In this document: positions 10,471 to 19,883 of the stretch, one piece after another
Numbering within the stretch: position 1 is the stretch's first letter
Layout: every line of letters begins with the position of its first letter
Assembly: GCA_021464525.1 (NCBI GenBank)
Contig: JADRCO010000659.1
Span: forward strand, 1-28,693
Direction of reading: 5' to 3'
Length of the DNA: 28,693 bases
Source: Rhizophagus sp. LPA8_4_AMF
Taxonomy: Eukaryota; Glomeromycota; Glomeromycetes; Glomerales; Glomeraceae
The notes under the pieces: generated by a model
Seen by the model: only the letters and a program-made list of their open reading frames with translations
The model's database searches: none
Told to the model about the DNA's origin: nothing
Position numbers and translations under genes: made by a program

Positions 10471-11989
10471 TTTTTCTGCAAGATTGCTCGATAACCTATG
10501 TTTTTTTATTACCTTCTTGTTAACCATGTTAAGAGCTGAGTCCGCCTTTTGTGACTCCTCCAACAGCCAGATAATATGACCAAGTACTTTTTCCGCCATG
10601 TCTTTCATACCCACATCTTCGTACGCAACAAATAGAGGCTTCGACAACTTAAACGATAGTTTCCCTTCAATATCTTGCGTACATTCCATGAAGTACCATT
10701 TTTCCGCATCTGTTACAATCCCCTACACTTTATCAAACCCGGGTTCATCATCCATTTCGTTTGCTTTGCGTTTGAGACCAAGTGATGATTCCAGCTGTAA
10801 GGTAGCTTGTGCGAAGCCCTGCTTAAAGTCATCTTTTTTGACCTCAACTAGACCGATAATTCTCCCGGTTGTGCGTGATTCAATTCCATAGTCAAGATTT
10901 CCGCGTCCATTTCTCCCTTCGATCAGCTTCTCTGGTACGACCTTGACTTGATCCTTGAACGGGTAAGTTGCAGAGTCGAGATAAGTATATGAATAGATGC
11001 TTTTGGTGGCCTCATAGGATAAGTCGATAGGTGTTGTTGTAACACGAGTCTCCAGTTCGTCAAATAGCTTTCGCAACGCTGCTTTGTATTTCTCATTCTT
11101 GGTGTCGACACAACCACAGTGAAAAACGGGATACACGTCAGTACTAGGATTCGGATCATCGCTAAGACCGTAGAGTTCACACACTTTCGGAAAGGTCCAT
11201 TCGTTGAAGGGTTTCGAGGGAGTCTCAATGAGTACAGTAAACTTGGAGATGTTATTTGATACGAATAGCCGGAGCATTTTGCAAAGGTCTTGATCGTTCC
11301 GAGGAGAATATCTATCCCCACTGTTTATGAAGTTTAGTACCGCCCCATCGTTTTCAAGTGCCGGTGGTTTTTCCACTTCACGTATATACTCTTTAAGACC
11401 ATCGAGAGTCGCGTCATCGATGTTTACGGTCCACTTAATTGTTTTAGTCCGTTTCGGACTAACGACAACGTCGAAGACTGTAATGCAACAGCCGGGTTAG
11501 TAAAGTTCAAACAGCAGCTGATAAGGTATTGCCTCATGACCTGAAGATTTCAGCGAACAATATTCGCCCAAACTCCTTGGAAAAATACATACCATACACG
11601 GACTTACTGAGTGACTCCTCCAACAAGGCGATGCGGTCAAGTAATTCCTGTTCACGGTTCGAAGAAGCGGACGACACAGGTGGTTCGACCAAGACATGAA
11701 TATACTTCTTAGGCGGTTTCTCAGTCCAGTAGTCTCCAATTTCGTTTATTGCTAACATTTCGTCACTGCCATTGAGTTTGAGATTCTTCAACAGATCGTC
11801 AAGGTGATCGCCACCAATTTCCACTTTCCATAGCTTGAGCTTGTCCGCAGGGAAATTATCGAACTCTGGTGCTTTTTCAGCTTTAATAACTTTTTTGAGG
11901 TGGCCAACAAGCTGTTCCTTCTCAATATCGACAGGGAAGGCGTACGCGGTCGTATTTCCTTTGACAAGACAGAGTAACGTAATAGACAT
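9861..11989 (-). pseudogene. Crinkler effector with nuclease core and TerD domain, one in-frame stop
   Basis: Three exons: 11989-11593, 11477-10367 and 10284-9861. They total 1932 nt (644 codons) with intact phases. Intron 1 has a GTATGT donor, a TACTAAC branch site (11501-11495) and a TTACAG acceptor. Residues 1-115 start MSITLLCLVKG, the ubiquitin-like header of glomeromycete Crinklers. The core has LDYGIESR (about 327-334), EVKK (about 344-347) and a trailing FAQATLQL, the D...ExK...Q layout of a PD-(D/E)xK nuclease; Crinklers of this type are thought to act in nuclei. After IIWLLEES the frame passes into a TerD-like domain (about 475-640), with HSGD at 525-528 and LPPEV...YFVVS. One TAG (10725-10723, codon 384) interrupts the frame. 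It could be a recent nonsense mutation, or the gene may make a 383-residue form lacking TerD. Status (pseudogene or truncated gene) is uncertain. Confidence 0.72.
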
Positions 11990-12329
11990 GACGGCTTTTA
12001 TAGTAATATTTGCGAAATGTTATTGGTGCAAACTAACGTACGTGAGGACAAGAAATTTTATTTGCGGAATTGAGGGTATATGTAAAAAAAGTAATCGGTT
12101 GCACAGACCCTGCGTATGACGCATTACATGCATGTGGCTGAACAGTTGATTTTCCGAGCTGGTGATCACCGCTCCGGACCCGGACAAAAAATGAATCTGC
12201 TTAATCTACTGTATAAACATCGTAATTCATCATATAACACTCTCAAACATTTTTAAAAATGAGAGCTCATCGGTCAAATACGATAATTCGAAAAAATACA
12301 TTATCGGAAAAGTTAGGCGCTCTGGCAGC
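11990..12329. promoter_or_regulatory. Upstream region of the Crinkler gene
   Basis: This is the 5' flank of the Crinkler gene. A TATAAAAG lies on the minus strand at 12002-11995, only six bases from the start codon. If it is a TATA box, transcription would begin inside the coding region, so it is probably coincidental or part of a very short leader. No other motif is convincing. Confidence 0.3.
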
Positions 12330-12399
12330 GTGATAATGAAACACCGGAAATGTGGTGCTCTCAAATTCGTGGTAGAGAATCCGCAGTACTATTCTAAGA

Positions 12400-12981
12400 A
12401 TGATTATATCCGGATGTATGCAAAGTTCTATGATGATGGGAAACCTACGCATAGCCCCATTCCTACGATTTATATTTATTGCACTGTTTGTGATTCTTTG
12501 GTATTCCTCCCTGCGTGTTGGAGGCAAGACACTGCTGGAATTCACTTGGAGGAATGCATCGCAGGAAATACTGCCTCCGAAGTCCGAACAGAAGGAAGAT
12601 CTTCTCCTAGCAATTACCCGATTGGAAGGTTCTATCTGGCAACAAAAAACAAAATATTTTACAGTATGAGGCTGAGATTAAGCGCATCCAACTGGAACTT
12701 TCACCACAATCCCAATCTCTCACACATTCAGAAAAGGATAAACTGGCATCGGTAACTTTTGACTATAGCAATATTAGTTATGAAACTTACAGAGCATCTG
12801 TGGCAAAAGATACCACACCTAACAGGTCTACTAAAGCACAGGAAATCACAGCCCTACATATTGCGACTATGATAGAGTATGTGCACTTGGTGATGCATAT
12901 TTTGATTCAGTGCAAATCAATAGATGATATTCCAACAGTCCTATTCACACATTTTTTTCTACGTGGAAGAATGTGAAGAAA
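12400..12981 (+). pseudogene. Broken membrane-anchored coiled-coil protein gene
   Basis: The frame from 12400 (better start ATG at 12436, MGNLRIAPFLRF) has a short basic N-terminus, one hydrophobic segment (FLRFIFIALFVILWYSSL), then a charged stem (SEQKEDLLLAITRLEG), ending at a TGA at 12667. A second open frame, one base out, continues directly as LQYEAEIKRIQLELSPQSQ and runs to a TGA at 12979-12981. A one-base insertion in the T-run near 12657-12661 would explain the split. The layout (cytoplasmic tip, signal anchor, coiled stem) is that of a type II membrane protein such as a Golgi enzyme, but no catalytic domain is visible. An unrecognised intron is the alternative. GC content is higher than in the surroundings. 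Confidence 0.45.
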
Positions 12982-13020
12982 TGAAACCGCAAAAAATGAA
13001 ATGGTTAATCATCATAAAAC

Positions 13021-13257
13021 ATGCCTGGAGCTACTTTTGATATTGTTTTATGTGGAGATCGTCTTCCTAAACCCAATAATTTTTGTCCTGGATATGGTTT
13101 GAATTATGTTAGAGATCGTTATTTTATAAATATGCAGGACTTTGACCAGAAGAATAAATTGATTGAAATAATAATTTATGAATTGCGATATATTTTTTTT
13201 GTGTTAAAGTTTTCCATTTTTTCCTTATATATTTTTTTTACGGTAAATTACTCGTAG
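13021..13257 (+). CDS. Unidentified short ORF
   Basis: This 78-codon frame starts MPGATFDIVLCGDRL. The first ~45 residues are balanced in composition (PNNFCPGYGLNYVRDRYF), but the rest is low-complexity hydrophobic sequence from AT-rich DNA. The first part may be an exon or remnant of the broken gene just upstream. I do not recognise it. Confidence 0.25.
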   Translation: MPGATFDIVLCGDRLPKPNNFCPGYGLNYVRDRYFINMQDFDQKNKLIEIIIYELRYIFFVLKFSIFSLYIFFTVNYS

Positions 13258-13610
13258 GTTTTATTTCTTTTATAAATAAATACTTTTCTTTATTTAGGAC
13301 TTGTTTACTCTAAGTGGTAGAAATTTGGTATTATCTATTTATTTATTTTAAATTAATTAAGTTAATTTATAAATTAATAAAATACAAAATTATTATTTTA
13401 TTAAAATAGAAAAATTAAAATTTGACACTTAAAAACGAAAATGTATATGTATAATTTGTATTTTATCTTAATGAAAAATAAAGAAAGTAAAAGATTTTTT
13501 ATAATAATATACTAAACGCAACATATATTGCAAAATTACTATAGATAATGAATTTTGTGTGTATGATCCCTATGGTTATATTGATCAATAGCTTTTGGCG
13601 GTAGTGCTTC
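13258..13610. other. AT-rich intergenic DNA
   Basis: Strongly AT-rich with no gene or repeat family that I can name. Confidence 0.4.
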
Positions 13611-13704
13611 GATCCGGATTAAAACCGTCATCTGGATTACACAAAAAAATCCGGATTTTATCCGGATTGATCCGGATTTTTATCAGAAACCGAAATCCGG
13701 ATTG
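13611..13704. repeat. ATCCGGAT cluster, left
   Basis: Five copies of TCCGGAT, several within palindromic ATCCGGAT contexts, fall within about 95 bp. A related cluster lies at 14681-14783. GTGCTTCGATCCGG here resembles, in reverse complement, GCCGGATT...GAAGTATTA at the right-hand cluster, so the two may be inverted ends of one element. Confidence 0.5.
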
Positions 13705-13839
13705 AATTTACAACTGATCGGCAATAATTCGGGCCAGAATTTATAGCACCGGTAACATAAAAAATTTTTGCAACATTATGCTTAGCTAATAAAAGAATTT
13801 TATCTGAGTGGCCAAACTACTTTGTTGAAGTCACGTGAT

Positions 13840-13912
13840 TATGATGCCGGCCAGAATTACAAATTTGGCCAAAGTTATCTAAGACATGAAATTTCATAAT
13901 TCCAGTCGGCAC
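13840..13912. repeat. Imperfect inverted repeat
   Basis: TGCCGGCCAGAATTA (from about 13842) and the reverse complement of ATAATTCCAGTCGGCA (about 13897-13912) pair with a few mismatches around a ~40-nt loop. It lies inside the interval between the two ATCCGGAT clusters. Confidence 0.4.
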
Positions 13913-13948
13913 TATAAATTATTTCAATTCTGTGATTAAGGTACTGTA

Positions 13949-14396
13949 CAGTTTTTTTTTTGTTTTATTTCTTACATTTCATTTTTTTACTAACTTTATT
14001 TCATTTCTATATGGTTTTGTTTTCCTTTATTTTCATTCTTGCTTCTTCGTCCCTTTCTGTATTTGTTAATTTATTCCTTTCATTATTTTCGTTTTCTCCA
14101 CTTCTTTCTTTTCTTTTTTATTTCCTCTTTCTTTTCACATCTTCTTTCTTTTTTTTTCCACTTCCCTTATCTTCCTTTCTTTCTCTCCTTCTCTTCTTTC
14201 CGTTTTCATCCTCTCTATTTTTTTCATGCTTTCTTGATTCACCTTCTATTTTTTTTTGTTTTTCGTTGTTTCTTTCATCCTTTTTGTTTCATTTTATTCT
14301 ACTTTATCTTTCATTACTTTTTCATTTTTTTTAACATTTTTTATTGCTATTTCCTTTTTTATTATCAGTATATTTTTCTTTTTTGTTATTGTATAA
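13949..14396 (+). other. Long polypyrimidine tract
   Basis: About 450 nt of the plus strand are almost all T and C (TTTCTTTCTCTCC-type runs), with few purines. Overlapping frames here encode only Phe/Leu/Ser strings and are composition artefacts. Such a tract can form triplex (H-DNA) structures in principle. It lies between the two ATCCGGAT clusters. Confidence 0.65.
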
Positions 14397-14680
14397 TAAT
14401 CTAACCATTAAATAAAATAAAATCATTAAAATGACAATTAATTTTTTTTAATTTAATATTGTATTTATAAATGAATAAAATTTTATTACATAAAATTATT
14501 TGTCTAAATTATAAGTTAGAATAACGCATTTTTGCATAAATTATAAAAAAAATATATTAAAAAAATTTTCCAATCAAGACTTAGTTTAAAGAGAGAGTTA
14601 GGAATAAATTCATTCAATTTATAAATCTTAATAATATCATATAAAGTTATAGTGCTTTGCAAAAATAATAAATGAAAGAT

Positions 14681-14783
14681 TCATCCGGATTTTGGTTCAA
14701 ACCGGATATTTTTCATCCGGATTATACTCCGGATGAACTACGAAATCCGAATATCTGAAAAAAAAATATCTGGATCAATCCGG
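14681..14783. repeat. ATCCGGAT cluster, right
   Basis: Several TCCGGAT, ACCGGAT and ATCTGGAT motifs occur in about 100 bp, ending CCGGCAGAGAAGTATTA. This is the partner of the cluster at 13611-13704, about 1.1 kb away. Confidence 0.5.
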
Positions 14784-16005
14784 CAGAGAAGTATTAAGAG
14801 GTACTTCATCAACATGCTTGTACCTGCAAGGCAATAGTATAGGAATTTGGACTATGGACTTTAGAGTAAAAATTAATGCTAAAGTTTTAGCAATTGGGTA
14901 AATTAGATTACATTTTTAATTGCTTAGAATTGATACCGAGTGGTGATATTACCATATCACTCTGAAATTATTTAATTTTAATGGTCATTACCAATTTTAA
15001 TTTTTTTGGCATTAATCTGATTAAACGATCTACTATTTTGTCATTTCAATTGAATATCTTAAATATCCTGTATTCCATATACTATTTGTTATCATAGTTA
15101 CTAACAAACACTTCTGTTTAAATAACCTTCTAACTAATCTATTTAATTTATTAATCTGGTTATCATTTCATATGATTAACTGTAATTTATATTCAATCCT
15201 GAGTTTAAAATAATTACATGATTGTAAATATATTTTATCTGCATGTCTGTTACTCTACTACTACTATGGATGTATTTTCTTCATTGATACTTTAATGAAA
15301 AATACAATACCCAATGTAATTACTGTTAAGTATATATATACATTAATTTATTTACATAAAATCAGCTACAAAGTAATACATAGTAAACTATTTATAAACT
15401 AGGAAGCATAAAATGTTAAACTAAAATAAGACTCAAGTTACTTTCCCTATAAAAAAAATTCTCTGATAAATGATCATTTTTCTAGTTTTTATTCTGAAGA
15501 AATTCAGACACGTGATCATTTTTCTGAAAAATTATTTATAGGGTTTTGCCCCTCCTTCCTACCAATTATGGTATCTGAATTCTGGGCTTCTTTGGCCAAA
15601 GCCCATCACAACTCATTTTTTGCCTTCACCATAATAAGGCAACTAGTTTTCTGTCCTTTGAGTTAGACTGCGGTCTCTGAGTTCAAGAAAACTGTCTAAA
15701 GACAATTCTTACACTGCTTATAGGTCTGGCCAGTCACTTCTGTTTCAATAGAGTAAGACCAAGATCTTCAGTAATACCTATGCCATTCGAATCCTAGTGT
15801 TTTCTTTTTGGTCTCTTGAAATGATCAGTAACCTTTTCTATTGGTTTTATCAGAACTTTGCATAATATTTCTTTCTAATAGTTAGCAATTTTTTTTCCAC
15901 TCTGCAGCAAGAATGTCGAGTATTGCAGATGATAAAGAAAAAATTTTCAAGACCAAAAATATTTGCTAATAGCTTCGAATTTCTGTAATATATAATTTTC
16001 AGTAA
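14784..16005. other. Non-coding stretch between repeat blocks
   Basis: No gene found. The part from about 15540 to 15860 is less AT-rich than its surroundings and not obviously repetitive, but every frame is broken. It could be an old gene or element remnant. Confidence 0.35.
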
Positions 16006-18175
16006 TTCATATTATATATTCATCATAGTACAAAAACTCTGAATACTACGTAAAATAATTATAATCAGACAAAAAAAAATGTCATATCCATCAATTTTTT
16101 TTATGTAGAAATATAAAGTGTAAGATAAACCAAGAAACCATTCTTATTTTAATATTTTCTCAATCAAGAAAAGTAAAAAAATTTCTTACACATAATACTC
16201 ATCATAGTATAAATACTCAGAATATTACATAAAATAATTATTATAATTATAGACAAAAAAATATGTCCAACCTATAACCATCTTTATCTGATCTCTCATC
16301 TTTTTTATGTAAAAATATAAAGTGTAAGTTAAAAACAAACTTATTATTTTACTTATACAAATTTAATATTTGTATAGGAAAAATGTAAAATATTCTTATA
16401 CATTATACATTTTTCATAGTATAAATACTCAGAATATTACATAAAACAGTTATAATCATAGGAAAAAAATATGTTCAAACCATGACCATTCCTGATCCCT
16501 CATTTTTTTTAATGTAAAAATGTAAAAATGTAAGATAAAAACAAGAAACTATTCTTATTTTAATATTTTACTCATACAAATGTATAACCCGTCCTTGACT
16601 TTTCAGTAAAGAAACGTGTAAAATATTTCTTACACATATTATATATTCATCATAGTAAAAGTACTCAGAATATTACATAAAATTTAATATTTGTATAAGA
16701 AAGGTGTAAAATATTCTTACACATATACATTCTTCATAGTATAAATACTCAGAATATTACACAAAATAATTATAATCATAGGCAAAAAAATATGCTCAAA
16801 CCATGCCATTCCTGATCCCACATTTTTTTTATGTAAAAATATAAAGTGTAAGATAAAAACAAGAAACCATTCTTATTTTAATATTTTACCACCTTAAACT
16901 TCTCTATTCGGAAAAGTATAAAATATTTCTTACATATTATATATTCATCATAGTATAAATACTCAGAATATTACATAAAATAATTATAATCATAGTGAAA
17001 AAATATGCTCAACCAATGATCCATCATCTTTTTTGTGTAAAAATATAAAGTGTAAGATAAAAACAACCTTATTTTAATATTTTACTCATACAAATTTAAT
17101 ATTTGTATAGAAAAAAATGTAAAATTTTCTTATACATTATACATTCTTCATAGTATAAATATTCAGAATATTACATAAAACAGTTATAATCATAGGAAAA
17201 AAATATGCTCAAACCATGACCATTCCTGATCCCTCATTTTTTTTTTATGTAAAAATGTAAAAGTGTAAGATAAAAACAAGAAACAATTCTTATTTTAATA
17301 TTTTACTCATACAAATGTATAACCCGTCCTTGACTTTTCAGTAAAGAAACGTGTAAAATATTTCTTACACATATTATATATTCATCATAGTAAAAGTACT
17401 CAGAATATTACATAAAATTTAATATTTGTATAAGAAAGGTGTAAAATATTCTTACACATATACATTCTTCATAGTATAAATACTCAGAATATTACACAAA
17501 ATAATTATAATCATAGGAAAAAAATATGTTCAAACCATAACCATTCCTGATCCTTCATTTTTTTTTATGTAAAAATGTAAAGTGTAAGATAAAAACTAGA
17601 AACCATTCTTATTTTAATATTTTAAAACCACATTTGACTTCTATTCAGAAAAATATAAAATATCTCTTACACATTGTACATTCTTCATAGTATAAATACT
17701 CAGAATATTACATAAAATAATTATTATCATAGGCAAAAAATATGCTCAAACAATGGCCATTCTTGATCCCTCATTTTTTGTTATGTAAAAATGTAAAGTG
17801 TAAGATAAAAACAAGAAACCATTCTTATTTTAATATTTTAAAACCACCTTTGACTTCTCTATTCAGAAAAGTATAAAATATTTCTTACACATTATACATT
17901 CTTCATAGTATAAATACTCAGAATATTACATAAAATAATTATAATAATAGGACAAAAAAATATGCTCAAACGATGATCCCTCATCTTTTTTATATAAAAA
18001 TGTAAAGTGTAAGATAAAAACAAGAAACAATTCTCATTACAATATTTTACTCATACAAATACAAAATTTATATAAACATCCTTGACTTTTCAATAAAGAA
18101 ACATATAAATATTTCTTACATACATTATATATTCATCATAGTATAAATACTCTGAATATTATGTACAATAATTAT
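16006..18175. repeat. Satellite-like array with higher-order period
   Basis: About twelve copies of a degenerate unit occur here. Each includes a TCATAGTATAAATACTCAGAATATTACATAA-type core, an ATAATTATAATCATAGG stretch, a TATG(C/T)TCAAACCATG stretch, TTTTTATGTAAAAAT.TAAAGTGTAAG, and ATTCTTATTTTAATATTTTA. Spacing varies from about 80 to 240 bp. The block near 16361-16790 is repeated almost exactly near 17096-17525 (the CGTCCTTGACTTTTCAG stretch recurs 735 bp later), a higher-order repeat. There is no coding capacity. Confidence 0.75.
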
Positions 18176-19883
18176 AAAAAATTTAAAGATTAGTTCATGT
18201 TCACACATTAGAACTACTTTAAAAAATTCATTACATTTAAAAATTTTTGTTTGTTTAGAGAAATTAGATGTATTTATATACCCTATTCAAGTTATATCAG
18301 TTTGTATGTTATATGATTCATTTTGCATGATTATGAGCATAAGTATTTTTTGAATCTTTTCGTGAGTAATCATTACTAATAGCTTTTTGCAGTTATTTTA
18401 GTGTTAAGTATAAATGTAGAATTTTGTATCGTACTTTTTATATTAATTCTCTGGCAAATGTATATATATACATATATAAAATATACAGTATCAATGTTCA
18501 ATTTGTAAATGAATAAATTTAATTTTGAGATTTTTGATTGATAATAACTTTATAACTAAAATCGTAATAAAGCATGAGACGCTTCAAATTTGAAATACTT
18601 TAGGTCGCAGCACTGCTAATTGTGAATTTGATTTTTTGGTTTTATATCCAGCAGGATTTTTGATGGATAATACGGTCTCTAAAAATTTCATAATTTTGAT
18701 AAAGAATTTGATTATCGCTCCAAAAAATATTATATTCATTTGGAAATCTTTAGCAAAACACAAACATTACTGTTTAATATGAAAGGCTCTGAATATTGAA
18801 AAGATTTTTGATTATTTCTGATAAATTTTGACATGATTATTCATAACTTTACAAATTATTTTTTGAAAAATTTTCATACATCTAAAATATTATTAATACA
18901 TTGCAAATTGTAATTCTTTCGTTCAGATAAGATGATATTGGTTAGAAATATCAATAGTCCTTCAAAGAAAGCTTAATTTCTTTAGTATTTTAATAATTTA
19001 CTATATGAAATTTGAAATTTCTGACACAATTTCCTGTATCTCTAACCACTAAATATGTTTATATTTGTAGAAATTATTTCAAAGTTTTGCATCTTTCACA
19101 AATATATACAATGATTTATTTTTTTTTCATATGAACATTAGTTTGATTAATATAGGATTATAGTGTCCTTATAATAATCAAGTTTGAATTTCTTTCGAAT
19201 AAATGTCAAATATGAACAATCCAAATTTATTGTAAAAGAAAAGTTAACCCACATTTAAAGTGAATAAAAAACATTTTAGATTCATTCATCTAGAAAATAT
19301 ATCATTTCATATGAATTTTTATTTTACACTATGGTTAATATTATAGATATATATAGATCACAAAATTTTTATATCATTTTCATTGAGATAATTAGTATGA
19401 TGCACAAGATGTTTCAGATATTTTGGCTTTGAATTTGTTTAACTATTTCATAATTTTATTCAAAATTCTAAATTAAGCTATAATTCTAAGCTTTGGAATT
19501 ATACCTTTTCCAATAACTTAACTTAATATATTTGGGTTATATATTATGATATCCAGGATGACCACCCAGATTTTTGATTCATACCATTTGAATTATTGTA
19601 CCTGAAAAATTTCTGATACATACAAAAACACAAAAGAAAACTTGATTGTATTACAGTATATTAGCATACCATCCTTATTAAAATGGCTTCTTAAGCATAA
19701 AGTAATTTTACCATCAGTATTGTTAATTTATTTTACCTAGTATTTTTTTATAAACTACGTTATTATCATTGCGAACTAGTATTTATATACGTTAACCATA
19801 AGGAATTTTTATTATTTAAATGTTAACATTAATTTGAATTGCAATTGTATTAACGTTCTTTTATATAGGTTAAAATAACTAAC
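18176..19883. repeat. 3' flank of pseudogene D, duplicated at copy E
   Basis: No gene seen. About 18450-19340 is related to about 25180-26090: TATCAATGTTCAATTT, CCAGCAGGATTTT, TTTGATAAAGAATT and ACATTTAAAG(A/T)GAAT stretches recur in the same order. The same relation continues in the gene bodies, so this belongs to one segmental duplication unit. Confidence 0.55.

Noticed and set aside
11995-12002. TATA box of the Crinkler gene
   Set aside because: TATAAAAG is only six bases from the start codon, too close for a normal TATA-driven start.
10598-12119. Plus-strand and alternative minus-strand frames across the Crinkler gene (10598-10891, 11835-12119, 10923-11321, 11497-11739)
   Set aside because: They are shadow frames of a GC-richer coding region; the header and nuclease motifs are in one consistent minus-strand frame set.
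12267-12755. Minus-strand frame 12267-12545 and plus-strand frame 12330-12755
   Set aside because: They overlap the frame with the clear signal-anchor and charged stem. The 12330 frame has some plausible residues but no recognised motif, so it was not called.
13960-14404. Two overlapping plus-strand frames rich in Phe, Leu and Ser, which look like membrane proteins
   Set aside because: They arise from the polypyrimidine tract; all frames there are open because T/C-only DNA has no stop codons on this strand. No conserved motif.
15740-15810. Possible tRNA, from a TTCGAATCC stretch near 15786
   Set aside because: No matching acceptor, D or anticodon arms could be paired around it.
16006-18175. 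Possible CRISPR array
   Set aside because: Units are long, degenerate and variable in spacing, with repeats merging into spacers; the genome is eukaryotic.
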